From Caulobacteraceae bacterium UBA3198 (GTDB lineage: Bacteria; Pseudomonadota; Alphaproteobacteria; Caulobacterales; Caulobacteraceae), in contig DEWY01000006.1 of NCBI GenBank assembly GCA_002363865.1, positions 519,693 to 583,692 of the forward strand: a DNA stretch of 64,000 nucleotides, in the 5' to 3' direction. The translations under genes were made by a program, and so were the position numbers. The notes beneath the pieces were generated by a model. That model did no database searches, had not been told where the DNA came from, and worked only from the letters and a program-made list of their open reading frames with translations. Shown one piece after another: positions 16,427 through 25,389 of this stretch. The number at the start of each line of letters is the position of its first letter. Positions within the stretch are counted from its first letter, which is position 1.

Positions 16427-18589
16427 ATGAGCCGTATCGCGTCTGTCCTTCTGCCCATGCCCCTGCCCGAGGCCTTCGACTATGCCGAGCCCGAGGGGAT
16501 GGGGCTTCAGGTCGGAGACCAGGTGGCCGCGCCCCTGGGCCCCCGCACCCTGCGGGGCGTGGTCACCGGCCTGCGGGACGCCGGGGGCGGCAACCGGCCG
16601 CTGAAGCCCCTTGAGGCGCGGCTGGAGGATCCCCCCCTGCCCCCAGGGACCCTGGAATTCGTGCAATGGGCGGCTCGTTACGCCGTGGATGCGCCTGGCC
16701 AGCCGCTGGCCATCGCCCTGCGCGGGGCCCGCGCCCCCAAGGCCCGACCGGTCAAGCAGGTGGTCGCCACTGGGTCAGCGCCCGCCCGGCTGACGCCGGC
16801 CCGCGAGAAGGTGATGGCGGCGCTTCACGGCTTCGTCGGCGCCCCGGCCGACCTGGCCCGTCAGGCTGAGGTCTCGGCCGGAGTGATCAAGGGGCTGATC
16901 GACGAGGGGGTTCTGGAGGTGCGGCAGATCCCCGCCCCGGTCGCCTTTCCCGCCCCGGACCTGACTTTGCCCCGGGCGCCGCTCAATCCGAGCCAGGCCG
17001 CGGCGGCTGGGGCGCTCACCGCCATGATCGGTGAGCAGGGGTTCCAGGTCGCTCTGCTGGACGGGGTGACGGGGTCTGGCAAGACCGAGGTCTATCTGGA
17101 GGCTGTGGCCGCGGTCCTGGCCGCCGACCCCACCGCCCAGGTCTTGGTCCTTTTGCCGGAGATCGCGCTCACCCAGGCGGTGCTGACCCGGTTTTCCGAG
17201 CGATTCGGGGCCATGCCGGCCGAATGGCATTCCGGCGTCGCCCCGCCAGCGCGGCGCAGGGTGTGGGAGGCGGTGGCCACCGGCGCCTGTCCGATCGTGG
17301 TGGGCGCCCGCTCGGCCCTGTTCCTGCCCTTCACCAACCTCAAGCTGATCGTGGTGGACGAGGAGCACGACACCTCCTTCAAGCAGGAGGAGGGCTTCAT
17401 CTACCAGGCCCGGGACCTGGCCGTGGTCCGCGGCAAGATGGAAGCCGCCGCCGTGGTTCTGGCCTCGGCGACGCCGTCGCTGGAGTCGTTGCGCAACGCC
17501 GAGACCGGCCGCTATCGCTGGCTGCGGCTGACCGACCGGCACGGGGTCGCCGTCCTGCCCCAGATCGACCTGATCGACCTGCGCGGGACGCCCCTGGAGA
17601 CCGGCCGCTGGCTGTCGGGGCCCCTGGTGGAAGCGGTCGGCGAGACCCTGGCCAGGGGGGAGCAGGCGCTGCTGTTCCTCAACCGCCGGGGCTATGCGCC
17701 GCTCGTGCTCTGTCGGGCGTGTGGCGAGCGGCTGACGGCGCCGGACACCGATTCCTGGCTGGTGGAGCACCGCTATACGGGCCGGCTGGTCTGCCACCTG
17801 ACCGGCTTCTCCATGGCCAAGCCCAAGGCCTGCCCCCACTGCGGGGCCATCGACAGCCTGGTCTCGGTGGGGCCGGGGGTGGAGCGGGTGGAGGAAGAGG
17901 CCCGGGCCCTGTTTCCCGAGGCGCGGGTGGCTGTGTTTTCCTCAGACACCGTGTTCGACGCCCAGGCCGCCCGCCGGCTGGTGGAGTCCATGGCCGCCGG
18001 CGAGATCGACATCCTGGTGGCCACCCAGGCCGCGGCCAAGGGTCACAACTTCCCCAACCTGACCCTGGTCGGCGTGGTGGACGCTGATCTCGGCCTGCGG
18101 GGCGGCGACCTGCGGGCCGCCGAGCGGACCTATCAACTGCTGGCCCAGGCGACGGGGCGGGCCGGCCGCCACGACCGGCCGGGCCGGGCGCTGGTTCAGA
18201 CCTATGCGCCAGATCATGCGGTGATGCAGGCCCTGGCCGCCCAGGACCGGGACGCCTTCGTGGCCGCCGAGATGGCCGAGCGGGAACTGGCCGGCCTGCC
18301 GCCCTTCGGCCGCCTAGGGGCGGTCATCGTCTCCAGCGAGAACCCCCAGGCCCTGGAGGCCTTCGTCCGGGACATGGCCGCCGCGGCCCCCAACGCCGAG
18401 GGGCTGGAGGTCTATGGCCCCGCCGACGCCCCGCTCTCCCTGGTCCGAGGGCGGAGGCGCAAACGGTTCCTGGTGCGGGCCGATCGTACGGTCGATCTGT
18501 CGGCCTATCTGGCCGCCTGGCGGGCCCGGGTGAAACCCCCCGGTTCCGTCCGGGTGGTGATCGATGTGGACCCCTACAGCTTCCTCTAG
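16427..18589 (+). CDS. priA: Primosomal replication restart helicase PriA, one zinc site degenerate
   Basis: This 720-residue superfamily 2 helicase reloads the replisome at stalled forks. It has an N-terminal fork-binding region, Walker A G213-T220 (GVTGSGKT), the DEEHD box at 311-315, and helicase motifs ATPSLES, NRRGYAP and TGRAGRH. The zinc region keeps C429, C432, C469 and C472 (one complete site), but the second site's ligands read A438, T441, C456 and T459, so only one cysteine is left. Spacing fits E. coli PriA without gaps. ATG 16427 gives the expected MSRIASVLLPMPLPEAFDY start. Confidence 0.95.
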   Translation: MSRIASVLLPMPLPEAFDYAEPEGMGLQVGDQVAAPLGPRTLRGVVTGLRDAGGGNRPLKPLEARLEDPPLPPGTLEFVQWAARYAVDAPGQPLAIALRGARAPKARPVKQVVATGSAPARLTPAREKVMAALHGFVGAPADLARQAEVSAGVIKGLIDEGVLEVRQIPAPVAFPAPDLTLPRAPLNPSQAAAAGALTAMIGEQGFQVALLDGVTGSGKTEVYLEAVAAVLAADPTAQVLVLLPEIALTQAVLTRFSERFGAMPAEWHSGVAPPARRRVWEAVATGACPIVVGARSALFLPFTNLKLIVVDEEHDTSFKQEEGFIYQARDLAVVRGKMEAAAVVLASATPSLESLRNAETGRYRWLRLTDRHGVAVLPQIDLIDLRGTPLETGRWLSGPLVEAVGETLARGEQALLFLNRRGYAPLVLCRACGERLTAPDTDSWLVEHRYTGRLVCHLTGFSMAKPKACPHCGAIDSLVSVGPGVERVEEEARALFPEARVAVFSSDTVFDAQAARRLVESMAAGEIDILVATQAAAKGHNFPNLTLVGVVDADLGLRGGDLRAAERTYQLLAQATGRAGRHDRPGRALVQTYAPDHAVMQALAAQDRDAFVAAEMAERELAGLPPFGRLGAVIVSSENPQALEAFVRDMAAAAPNAEGLEVYGPADAPLSLVRGRRRKRFLVRADRTVDLSAYLAAWRARVKPPGSVRVVIDVDPYSFL

Positions 18590-18616
18590 GTGCTGGTCAC
18601 AGAGCTGCAACCAATA

Positions 18617-18630
18617 GTCGGGCGCCCGAC
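18617..18630. promoter_or_regulatory. Perfect 14-base palindrome upstream of the Crp-family regulator
   Basis: GTCGGGCGCCCGAC reads the same on both strands. It lies 28 bases after priA and 79 bases before the regulator start. No T-run follows, so an operator or a weak transcription pause is more likely than a terminator. Confidence 0.4.
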
Positions 18631-18709
18631 GGACGCGGCGCAAATAAGTCTTTAGGCCCTTCAGTGAAGCTTCCCTGCCACCTTGAGACCCCTGAGGCGT
18701 TTCCTTCCC

Positions 18710-19477
18710 ATGTCGATGGGTCAATCCTCTTCCGATCCCCGAACCTTCGCCGGGTTTTCCGACGTGTCCGCCTTGCGGGCCAACCGCCTCTTGGCCGCCC
18801 TGCCGAGCGCGGTGTTGCAGGACATCGCCCCGCATCTTCGCCAGCTCAATCTGGAGCGGGGTCGTGTGCTGTTCGAGCCGGGCGACGATGTCGACCTCAC
18901 CCACTTCCCCACCCGCTCGGCGATCATCTCCCTGCTGCTGGTGACCCGGGACGGCCGTGAGGTGGAGGCCGCCAGCATCGGCCGTGAGGGCGCCGCCGGC
19001 GGGATTGTCAGCTCCGGTCACAAGCCGGCCTATGGCCGCGCCGTGGTGCAGATTGCAGGCCCCGTCCTGGTCATCGCCACTGAACAGCTGGAAGCGGCCA
19101 AGCGCCGACGTCCGGAGATCGCCGATCTGTTCTCCCGCTATGCCGACGCTCTGCTGGCCCAGGTGATGCAGTCGGTGGTGTGCAACGCCCTGCATCCGGT
19201 GGAGCAGCGGGCCTGCCGCTGGCTGCTGGCCACCCACGACCGGTCCGAAACCGACATCATCCGCCTGACCCAGCAGAGCCTGGCCGAGATGCTCGGGGTC
19301 CAGCGGACCACCGTCTCAGGCGTGGCCAAGACCCTGGAGCACCGGGGCCTGATCCGTCAGCACCACGGCCATGTGGAGGTCATCGACCGCGACGGGCTCG
19401 AGGAAACCTGCTGCGAATGCTACCAGGCCGTGGAGGACCATTTCAGGCTGTTGCTGCCCGAAGTGTCCGAGGACTGA
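18710..19477 (+). CDS. Crp/Fnr family transcriptional regulator
   Basis: This 255-residue protein has a cyclic-nucleotide-binding-like beta barrel (about residues 25-135, with LFEPGDDVDLTHFPTRS) and a C-terminal winged helix with the recognition helix TQQSLAEMLGVQRTTVSGVAKTLEHRGLI. The FNR cysteine cluster is absent from the N-terminus, and the residues that contact cAMP in CRP are not conserved, so the signal is unknown. A CCEC motif lies near the C-terminus. ATG 18710 or 18716 are both possible starts. Confidence 0.88.
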   Translation: MSMGQSSSDPRTFAGFSDVSALRANRLLAALPSAVLQDIAPHLRQLNLERGRVLFEPGDDVDLTHFPTRSAIISLLLVTRDGREVEAASIGREGAAGGIVSSGHKPAYGRAVVQIAGPVLVIATEQLEAAKRRRPEIADLFSRYADALLAQVMQSVVCNALHPVEQRACRWLLATHDRSETDIIRLTQQSLAEMLGVQRTTVSGVAKTLEHRGLIRQHHGHVEVIDRDGLEETCCECYQAVEDHFRLLLPEVSED

Positions 19478-19491
19478 GCGCGCCGCCGGCC

Positions 19492-21189
19492 TCAGCCGCC
19501 GGGCTTGCCCAGGGCTTCGGCCGGAGTCGGCGCCGGAGCCGGCGGGGGGACACGATCCTCCAACCGCACGCCGGGGATCTTGAGCATCAGCACGAAGCCC
19601 AGCAACAGCACCGCCAGGCTGAAGACGATCCCGTAGACCACCGCGGTGGAGAAGCTCTGGCGGATGATCTGATCGGCCGCCCGCGTCGCCGGGTCGGCGG
19701 CCCGGGCCGCCGCAAGGGTGGGATCAGCGTCCCGCTCCATGGCCATGCGCTGCAGGTCCGACAGTTCCAGGGTCTGCATCTGGGCGGCGGGATCGGCCGC
19801 CGACAACCGGCCCAGCTCCGAGGTCAGCCCCCAGGTCAGGATGGCGCCGAACAGGGCCACCCCCATGGTCGAGCCGATCTGGCGCACGAACTGGCCTGAA
19901 CTCGTGGCCACCCCCAGCTGATGCGGCGGCACGGCGTTCTGCACCGCCAGGCTGAACAGGCTCTGCCCCGGCCCAAGGCCGATGCCGACGATCAGCAGAC
20001 GCCAGGCCAGGCTGAGCGTGCTGGTGTCCGGCCCAATGAAGCACAGGGAGAGGACCCCGGCGATCAGCACCGAACCGCCGCCGATCATGAACGGCTTGTA
20101 GACGCCGGTGCGGGTGACCAGCTGGCCGCTGATGGTCGACGACCCCACCAGTCCCACCATGAGGGCGAGCATGGTCAGGCCGCTGCGGGTGGCCGGCACC
20201 CCCTGACCCACCTGCATGTAGAGGGGCAGGAATGAGGTCACCCCCATGAAGGCCATGGAGTAGATGAAGGCCGCCCCGTTGGCGGTGTTGAAGGTCCGGT
20301 TTCTGAACAGGGTGAGCGGCAGGATCGGGTCGCGCACCGCCTTCTGGACGAAGACGAAAGCGGTCAGGGAGACCAGGCTCGCGACCAGCAGGCCCAGTAT
20401 CATCGGCGAGCCCCAGCCATAGTCCCGACCACCCCAGGTGACGGCCAGCAGCAGGGCGGTGAAGCCGACGACGATCAGGGCGGCGCCCGCATAGTCGATC
20501 CGGCCCTCCCCCCGGGGCGGCAGGGCCGGCATCTTCAGGGTGATCATCGCCACGGCGGCGAGCGCAAAGGGCACGTTCACATAGAAGACCCAGCGCCAGC
20601 CCTCGATCACATGGCCGGCCAGCTCCACCGTGCCGTGGTCGGTGAAGAACCCGCCGATCACCGGCCCAAAGACGCTGCCGATGCCGAACACGGCGCCAAA
20701 GAGGCCGGAGAACTTGGCCCGCTCCCGCGGGGCGTAGAGGTCGGCGATGATGGCGAAGGCGGTGGTGAAGAGCGCGCCGCCGCCGATCCCCTGCACGGCG
20801 CGGAAGGCGATCAGCTGGGTCATGCCGCCCCCCAGCAGCGGCAGGTCGCCGAACTCTCCGGCCAGGCCCGCCAGCCAGGAGCCCACGAGGAAGACGCCGA
20901 TGCCGATGAGGAGGATCGGCTTTCGCCCGAAGATGTCCCCGAGCTTGCCCCAGATGGGCACCATGACGGTCGAGGCCAGCAGGTAGGCGGTGGTCGCCCA
21001 GGCGTAGAGATGCAGGCCCGCCAGGTCCGAGACGATCCGCGGCATGGCGGTGGCCACCACGGTCTGACTCATGGCGCTGAGCAGGAAGACGATCAGGACG
21101 GAGAGGAGCGTGAGGCGTCTGTCCGCCTCGTCAAAGACTGGGGGCTCTTGCAATGCGGCGTTTCCACAGCGGCGTTCGAGCGCCGCCAA
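19492..21189 (-). CDS. DHA2 family MFS multidrug efflux transporter (14 membrane segments)
   Basis: This protein of up to 565 residues has about 14 hydrophobic helices. It carries the loop 2-3 signature GKLGDIFGRKPILL, the helix 5 antiporter motif GLFGAVFGIGSVFGPVIGG, and the DHA2-type N-terminus LLSAMSQTVVATAMPRI. It probably exports drugs or lipophilic compounds by proton antiport. No ATG fits the start; TTG at 21189 or 21153 is likely. The C-terminal tail is Pro-rich. It converges on the Crp-like gene with 14 bases between. Confidence 0.9.
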   Translation of the reverse strand: MAALERRCGNAALQEPPVFDEADRRLTLLSVLIVFLLSAMSQTVVATAMPRIVSDLAGLHLYAWATTAYLLASTVMVPIWGKLGDIFGRKPILLIGIGVFLVGSWLAGLAGEFGDLPLLGGGMTQLIAFRAVQGIGGGALFTTAFAIIADLYAPRERAKFSGLFGAVFGIGSVFGPVIGGFFTDHGTVELAGHVIEGWRWVFYVNVPFALAAVAMITLKMPALPPRGEGRIDYAGAALIVVGFTALLLAVTWGGRDYGWGSPMILGLLVASLVSLTAFVFVQKAVRDPILPLTLFRNRTFNTANGAAFIYSMAFMGVTSFLPLYMQVGQGVPATRSGLTMLALMVGLVGSSTISGQLVTRTGVYKPFMIGGGSVLIAGVLSLCFIGPDTSTLSLAWRLLIVGIGLGPGQSLFSLAVQNAVPPHQLGVATSSGQFVRQIGSTMGVALFGAILTWGLTSELGRLSAADPAAQMQTLELSDLQRMAMERDADPTLAAARAADPATRAADQIIRQSFSTAVVYGIVFSLAVLLLGFVLMLKIPGVRLEDRVPPPAPAPTPAEALGKPGG

Positions 21190-21237
21190 TTCTTTGGTCC
21201 AGCGCGGCGTAAACCCGCCGTCCGTTCCAGGTTTTCA

Positions 21238-21300
21238 AATGTCTGAGCCCGCCCCGGGGCGCCGATGCGACGTCCCGGGGCGGAGATAATCCTCAGACGT
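21238..21300 (-). terminator. Large nested hairpin at the end of the terC-like gene
   Basis: Inner arms CCGCCCCGGG (21249-21258) and CCCGGGGCGG (21274-21283) are perfect. Outer arms GTCTGAG (21241-21247) and CTCAGAC (21292-21298) pair around them. On the minus strand it ends in CAGACATTTGAAAA, only weakly T-rich, so termination is likely but not certain. The outer arm overlaps the terC stop codon. Confidence 0.5.
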
Positions 21301-22120
21301 TATCAGAACCGGTCGGCGATGCATGCTCCAATGCGGCCGCCTGCTTTCGCCGGGCGGCGTTTCGCGAGGCCATGTTGAGCCCCTCCACCAGGCCCGAGAA
21401 GGCCATGGCGGCATAGATGTAGCCCTTGGGCACATGGAAGCCGAAGCCGTCGGCGATCAGGGTCACCCCGATCATCAGCAGGAAGCCGAGCGCCAGCATG
21501 ACTACGGTGGGATTGTTGTGAATGAAGTCCGCCAGGGGGTCGGCGGCCAGCAGCATCACGGCGACCGCGACGATCACGGCGATGATCATGATCGGAAGGT
21601 GATCGGTCATGCCCACGGCGGTCAGGATCGAATCCACCGAGAAGACCAGATCCAGCAGCAGGATCTGCACGATCACCGCGCCAAAGTTGGCCGCCACCCG
21701 GCCTTTCACATCCATGACGCCGTGGGTCGCCTCCACATCGACCTTTTCATGGATCTCGGTGGTGGCCTTCCACAGCAGGAAGAGGCCCCCAATGATCAGG
21801 ATCAGGTCGCGCCATGAGAAGGCCATCTCGAACATCGGCACGCCGTGGACCGGATCCACCGGCCCCTGGAAGGGCAGGCTGAACACCGGCTGGGTCAGGC
21901 CGACGAGGAAGGCGATGGTCGACAGCAGCGCCAGCCGCATGCCCAGCGCCAAGCCGATGCCGATCTTGCGGGCCTTGCTGCGCTGCTCCTCCGGCAGCTT
22001 GTTCGACAGGATCGAGATGAAGACCAGATTGTCGATCCCCAGCACCACCTCCATCACCACCAGGGCGACGAGGGCGGCCCAGGCCGCGGGATCGGCGGCG
22101 AGCGCCATAAGACTGTCCAT
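21293..22120 (-). CDS. TerC family integral membrane protein
   Basis: This 275-residue protein has seven or eight hydrophobic helices and TerC signatures: VVMEVVLGIDNLVFISILSNKLP with acidic residue in the helix, and the second half repeat ILLLDLVFSVDSILTAVGMT. TerC proteins are linked to tellurite resistance and, in several bacteria, to manganese export at the time of protein secretion; this member's substrate is unknown. It is divergent from an acyltransferase gene over 128 bases. Confidence 0.9.
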   Translation of the reverse strand: MDSLMALAADPAAWAALVALVVMEVVLGIDNLVFISILSNKLPEEQRSKARKIGIGLALGMRLALLSTIAFLVGLTQPVFSLPFQGPVDPVHGVPMFEMAFSWRDLILIIGGLFLLWKATTEIHEKVDVEATHGVMDVKGRVAANFGAVIVQILLLDLVFSVDSILTAVGMTDHLPIMIIAVIVAVAVMLLAADPLADFIHNNPTVVMLALGFLLMIGVTLIADGFGFHVPKGYIYAAMAFSGLVEGLNMASRNAARRKQAAALEHASPTGSDNV

Positions 22121-22248
22121 GATCGTGATTCTCCCAAGCTCCCAGGGGCCGAGTTCTAGCCCACTGGCGACTGCGCTCCAGCGCTAACGCGATGGTGAGG
22201 CTTCTGGCGCCAGACTGAGGGCTCAGGCCGCGCCAGAAAGCCCGCTCT

Positions 22249-23346
22249 ATGACCGACGCCCAGCAGATCCATCCCCTCACCTCCCTGCGGTTCTTCGCCG
22301 CCTTCTGGGTGGTGCTGTTCCACTACTGGCCGGCCCTGGCGACCACGGCGACGCCGCTTTTCGTGGCCAAGGGCTATCTGGGGGTGGAGCTGTTCTTCGT
22401 GCTCTCGGGCTTCATCCTCTGCCACGTCTATCGCAGCGAGGTGGCGGCCGGGGGCTTCAACTATGGGAACTTCCTGTGGGCGCGGCTGGCGCGGGTCTAT
22501 CCCCTTCACCTGGCCACCCTGATCGGCATGGGCGTGCTGGCGGCCGGCGCTGCGGCCGCGGGCTTCGCCGTCGACCCCAACATCCTGTCCTGGGAGTCCC
22601 TGCCGGCCAATCTGCTGCTGGTGCAGGCCTGGGGGTTTGCGCCGGTGGCCGGCTGGAACCATCCCTCCTGGTCGATCTCGGCCGAGTGGTTCGCCTATCT
22701 GACCTTTCCCCTGTTCGCCTGGGCGGCCCTGGCCCTGAAGGCCCGGCCCCTGGTGGCGGTGGTCCTGGCGGCGGTGTTCATGGCGGGGCTCTATGCCGGG
22801 TTCGAGGCCCTGGCCGGCCATCCTCTGACGCTCGCCACCATCCGCTGGGGCGCCCTGCGAATCGTTCCCTGCTTCGCCCTGGGCTGCGCCCTCCACAGCC
22901 TGTGGCGCGAACGGACCGGCGGCGGACGGGCCCAGGCCTGGCTGGGCGCCCTAATTTCAGGCGCCGCCGCCCTCATCGCCGCCGCCCTGGGTCAGTCGGA
23001 TACGATCATCGTGCTGGGGACCGCGGGCCTGATCTTCTACCTCGCCCGTCTGGCTCAGGCCGGGTCACGGGCCCTGAGCGCCCCGATCCTCATCTATCTG
23101 GGCGAGATCAGCTATTCGATCTACATGATCTGCGTGCCGTGGAAGATTGTATTCGTCAATGGCGCGGTCAGTCTGCTCAAGCTTGAAGGGGGCCAGCTGC
23201 CGTTGGCCCTGTGGTTGGTCCTGCTTGTGGGCGTGGTTCCACTGGCCGCGCTGTCCTATCATCTGATCGAGAAACCCGCCCGCGAGCGCATGAAGCTGTG
23301 GGCGGGGCTGTGGAAAGGTCGTGCGCCGAACGTCGCAGGCGCATAA
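22249..23346 (+). CDS. Acyltransferase 3 family membrane protein (OafA-like)
   Basis: This 365-residue integral membrane protein has about ten helices and begins QIHPLTSLRFFAAFWVVLFHY, the family signature with its catalytic His, followed by GVELFFVLSGFIL. Such enzymes move acetyl or other acyl groups to sugars of surface polysaccharides or lipids across the inner membrane. No sugar-polymer genes lie alongside, so its acceptor is unknown. ATG 22249 precedes the signature by five codons. Confidence 0.92.
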   Translation: MTDAQQIHPLTSLRFFAAFWVVLFHYWPALATTATPLFVAKGYLGVELFFVLSGFILCHVYRSEVAAGGFNYGNFLWARLARVYPLHLATLIGMGVLAAGAAAAGFAVDPNILSWESLPANLLLVQAWGFAPVAGWNHPSWSISAEWFAYLTFPLFAWAALALKARPLVAVVLAAVFMAGLYAGFEALAGHPLTLATIRWGALRIVPCFALGCALHSLWRERTGGGRAQAWLGALISGAAALIAAALGQSDTIIVLGTAGLIFYLARLAQAGSRALSAPILIYLGEISYSIYMICVPWKIVFVNGAVSLLKLEGGQLPLALWLVLLVGVVPLAALSYHLIEKPARERMKLWAGLWKGRAPNVAGA

Positions 23347-23415
23347 ACCCTCTTTTCATCCCGGGCATGAGAAACTATCCCTAACGCCAGTTCGCGTCGG
23401 GGAGTTGCGCCCAAC

Positions 23416-24105
23416 ATGATGAAACGGACACGCCTCGTCCTTGGTTCCATGACGGCTGCGGCGGTCATGGCGCTCGCCCCCGCCGGCGGCGCCATTGCGG
23501 ACACCTACTGGCAGTGCGTGCCGTTCGCCCGGATGATCTCCGGCGTGCAGATCTTCGGCGACGCCTGGACCTGGTGGAAACAGGCCGCGGGCAAGTACGA
23601 TACGGGCAACACCCCCCAGGCCGGCGCGGTCCTCTGCTTCAAGCCCACCGGCGCCATGCGGCTCGGCCACGTGGCCGTGGTCAGCCAGGTGCTGACCGAC
23701 CGGGTGATTCAGATTTCTCACGCCAACTGGTCGCGGATCAACGGAACCCGCGGTCAGATCGAGCGCGACGTCACCGTCATCGACGTGTCCCCCAAGGGCG
23801 ACTGGAGCCAGGTCAAGGTCTGGTACGACTCCATCGGCGACCTCGGCTCCACCACCTATCCGGTGCACGGCTTCATCTATCAGGATGACACCGCCGCCAC
23901 CCTCACCAAGACCGGCTTCACCACCGCCCAGAACACCGCGGTGACCGTGGCCCAGTCGGCGGCCAATCAGATGGTCGCCGCCGTTCGCCCGGGCTCGGGC
24001 CCGCTGCAGATGCTCAGCCAGGCGGCCGACGCCACCGACAAGATCGCGGCCCTGCTGCAGGCCGCCGGCCAGGGCGGCGCGCCGTCCGGCGACTCCCAGG
24101 AATAG
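23416..24105 (+). CDS. Secreted CHAP domain protein (putative peptidoglycan amidase/endopeptidase)
   Basis: This 229-residue protein has a signal peptide (MMKRTR, hydrophobic stretch, cleavage near AIA-DT). It has a CHAP domain with nucleophile candidate C34 in WQCVPFAR, the His in RLGHVAVV, and SHANW as the third position. About 70 Ala/Thr/Gln-rich residues follow. CHAP enzymes cut amide bonds in the cell wall. The C-terminal region has no recognised binding repeat. It precedes the pentapeptide gene by 77 bases on the same strand. Confidence 0.85.
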   Translation: MMKRTRLVLGSMTAAAVMALAPAGGAIADTYWQCVPFARMISGVQIFGDAWTWWKQAAGKYDTGNTPQAGAVLCFKPTGAMRLGHVAVVSQVLTDRVIQISHANWSRINGTRGQIERDVTVIDVSPKGDWSQVKVWYDSIGDLGSTTYPVHGFIYQDDTAATLTKTGFTTAQNTAVTVAQSAANQMVAAVRPGSGPLQMLSQAADATDKIAALLQAAGQGGAPSGDSQE

Positions 24106-24182
24106 TCACGGCCTACGGCCGGCGGACAACGCTTCCTTAAACGCGACAGAGTCAGTGTGACGGCCTTCGCCAAAGGTCGCCC

Positions 24183-25379
24183 ATGGCTAGTTCCGCCGCT
24201 TCACATCTGCGCCCCCAGACCCAGTCGTACCTGCGCACGGCCCTGGCCGCCCATGCCCGCTACGTCCAGGGCCTGGCCGGCGGCCGCCGCGCCGACCTGG
24301 TGCGCGCCGACCTGGCCGACTGGAATCTCGAAGGCGCCCTGCTGGCCGAGGCCGACCTGACCGGCGCCCGTCTGAGCGGCGCCATCCTCGCCGGAGCCGA
24401 TCTGAGCCGGGCCAACCTGTTCGGCGCCGATCTGCGGGACGCCGACCTGCGCGGCGCGCGGCTGGCCCAGGCTGATCTGCGCGGGGCGAGCCTGCGGGGC
24501 GCCAATCTTTCCGGGGCCGACCTGTCCGGCTGCGACCTGCGGGAAGGCTGCATCGCCATGCAGACTCGGGCGGACGGCTTCCGCGTCCTGGCGCCGGAGG
24601 CCCGGGCCGGAAACCTGGAATACGCCGTGGCCGAGGGCGCCGATCTCACCGACATCATGACCGCCGCCGACTGCCGCGAGGCCACCCTGACCGGGGCGGT
24701 GCTGGTGGGGGCGCGGCTGGCCAACGCCAGGCTCGACGGGGCCGACCTCTCCGGGGCTCAGCTGGACGGCGCCGACCTGAGCGGCGCCTGCCTGCGCGGG
24801 GCCGTGGTGGCCGGGGCCAACCTCGCCGCCGCCGGTCTCGACGGGGCCGATCTCAGCGACCTGCTCAAGGCGCCCGCCACCGTCTTCTATGTGGACGACC
24901 AGCCCCTGCACGACCTCATCGCCGATCATGAGGCCTTCTGTGACAGTGAGGGACAACAGGGCGTCGCCGCTCGGCTCGCGGGCGCGGATTTCCGGTCCAT
25001 GGTCCAACTGCGCAGCCGCCGGCTGAGCGGCCTGCCCGCTTCGGGCGCGATCTTCTTCGGCATGGATCTGCGCGGCGTACAGCTGCAGGGGGCCGATCTG
25101 TCGGACTGCGACCTGCGCAAGACCGATCTGCGCGGCGCGGACCTGCGCGGCGCCAGGCTGACCGGCGCCAATCTGATCCGCGCCGATCTGCGCGACGCCA
25201 AGCTCGGCCCTCTGGCCATCGGCGAAGGCCGCCTGCTGCGCACCGACCTGAACCGGGCGAACCTGCGCTATGCTGACCTCAGCGGCGCGAACGCGTCGCG
25301 GGCCCGGTTTCTGGAGGCCGACCTGTCCGGCGCCAAGCTGGCCGGGACCGACCTGCGAGGCGCCGAACTGATCCTGTAG
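24183..25379 (+). CDS. Pentapeptide-repeat protein
   Basis: This 398-residue protein is built of A(D/N)LXX repeats forming a right-handed beta-helix. There are three blocks: about residues 38-120, 150-222, and 285-398. They are separated by non-repeat insertions near 121-149 (MQTRADGFRVL) and 223-284 (YVDDQPLHDLIADHEAFCDSEGQ). No signal peptide or membrane helix is seen, so it is probably cytoplasmic. Some relatives mimic DNA and protect gyrase, but that applies to continuous Qnr-type helices. Function is unknown. Confidence 0.88.
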   Translation: MASSAASHLRPQTQSYLRTALAAHARYVQGLAGGRRADLVRADLADWNLEGALLAEADLTGARLSGAILAGADLSRANLFGADLRDADLRGARLAQADLRGASLRGANLSGADLSGCDLREGCIAMQTRADGFRVLAPEARAGNLEYAVAEGADLTDIMTAADCREATLTGAVLVGARLANARLDGADLSGAQLDGADLSGACLRGAVVAGANLAAAGLDGADLSDLLKAPATVFYVDDQPLHDLIADHEAFCDSEGQQGVAARLAGADFRSMVQLRSRRLSGLPASGAIFFGMDLRGVQLQGADLSDCDLRKTDLRGADLRGARLTGANLIRADLRDAKLGPLAIGEGRLLRTDLNRANLRYADLSGANASRARFLEADLSGAKLAGTDLRGAELIL

Positions 25380-25389
25380 GGCGCGCGCC

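Noticed and set aside
24183..25379. Qnr-type gyrase protection protein
   Set aside because: The repeat helix is interrupted by large insertions, unlike Qnr/MfpA; no supporting context.
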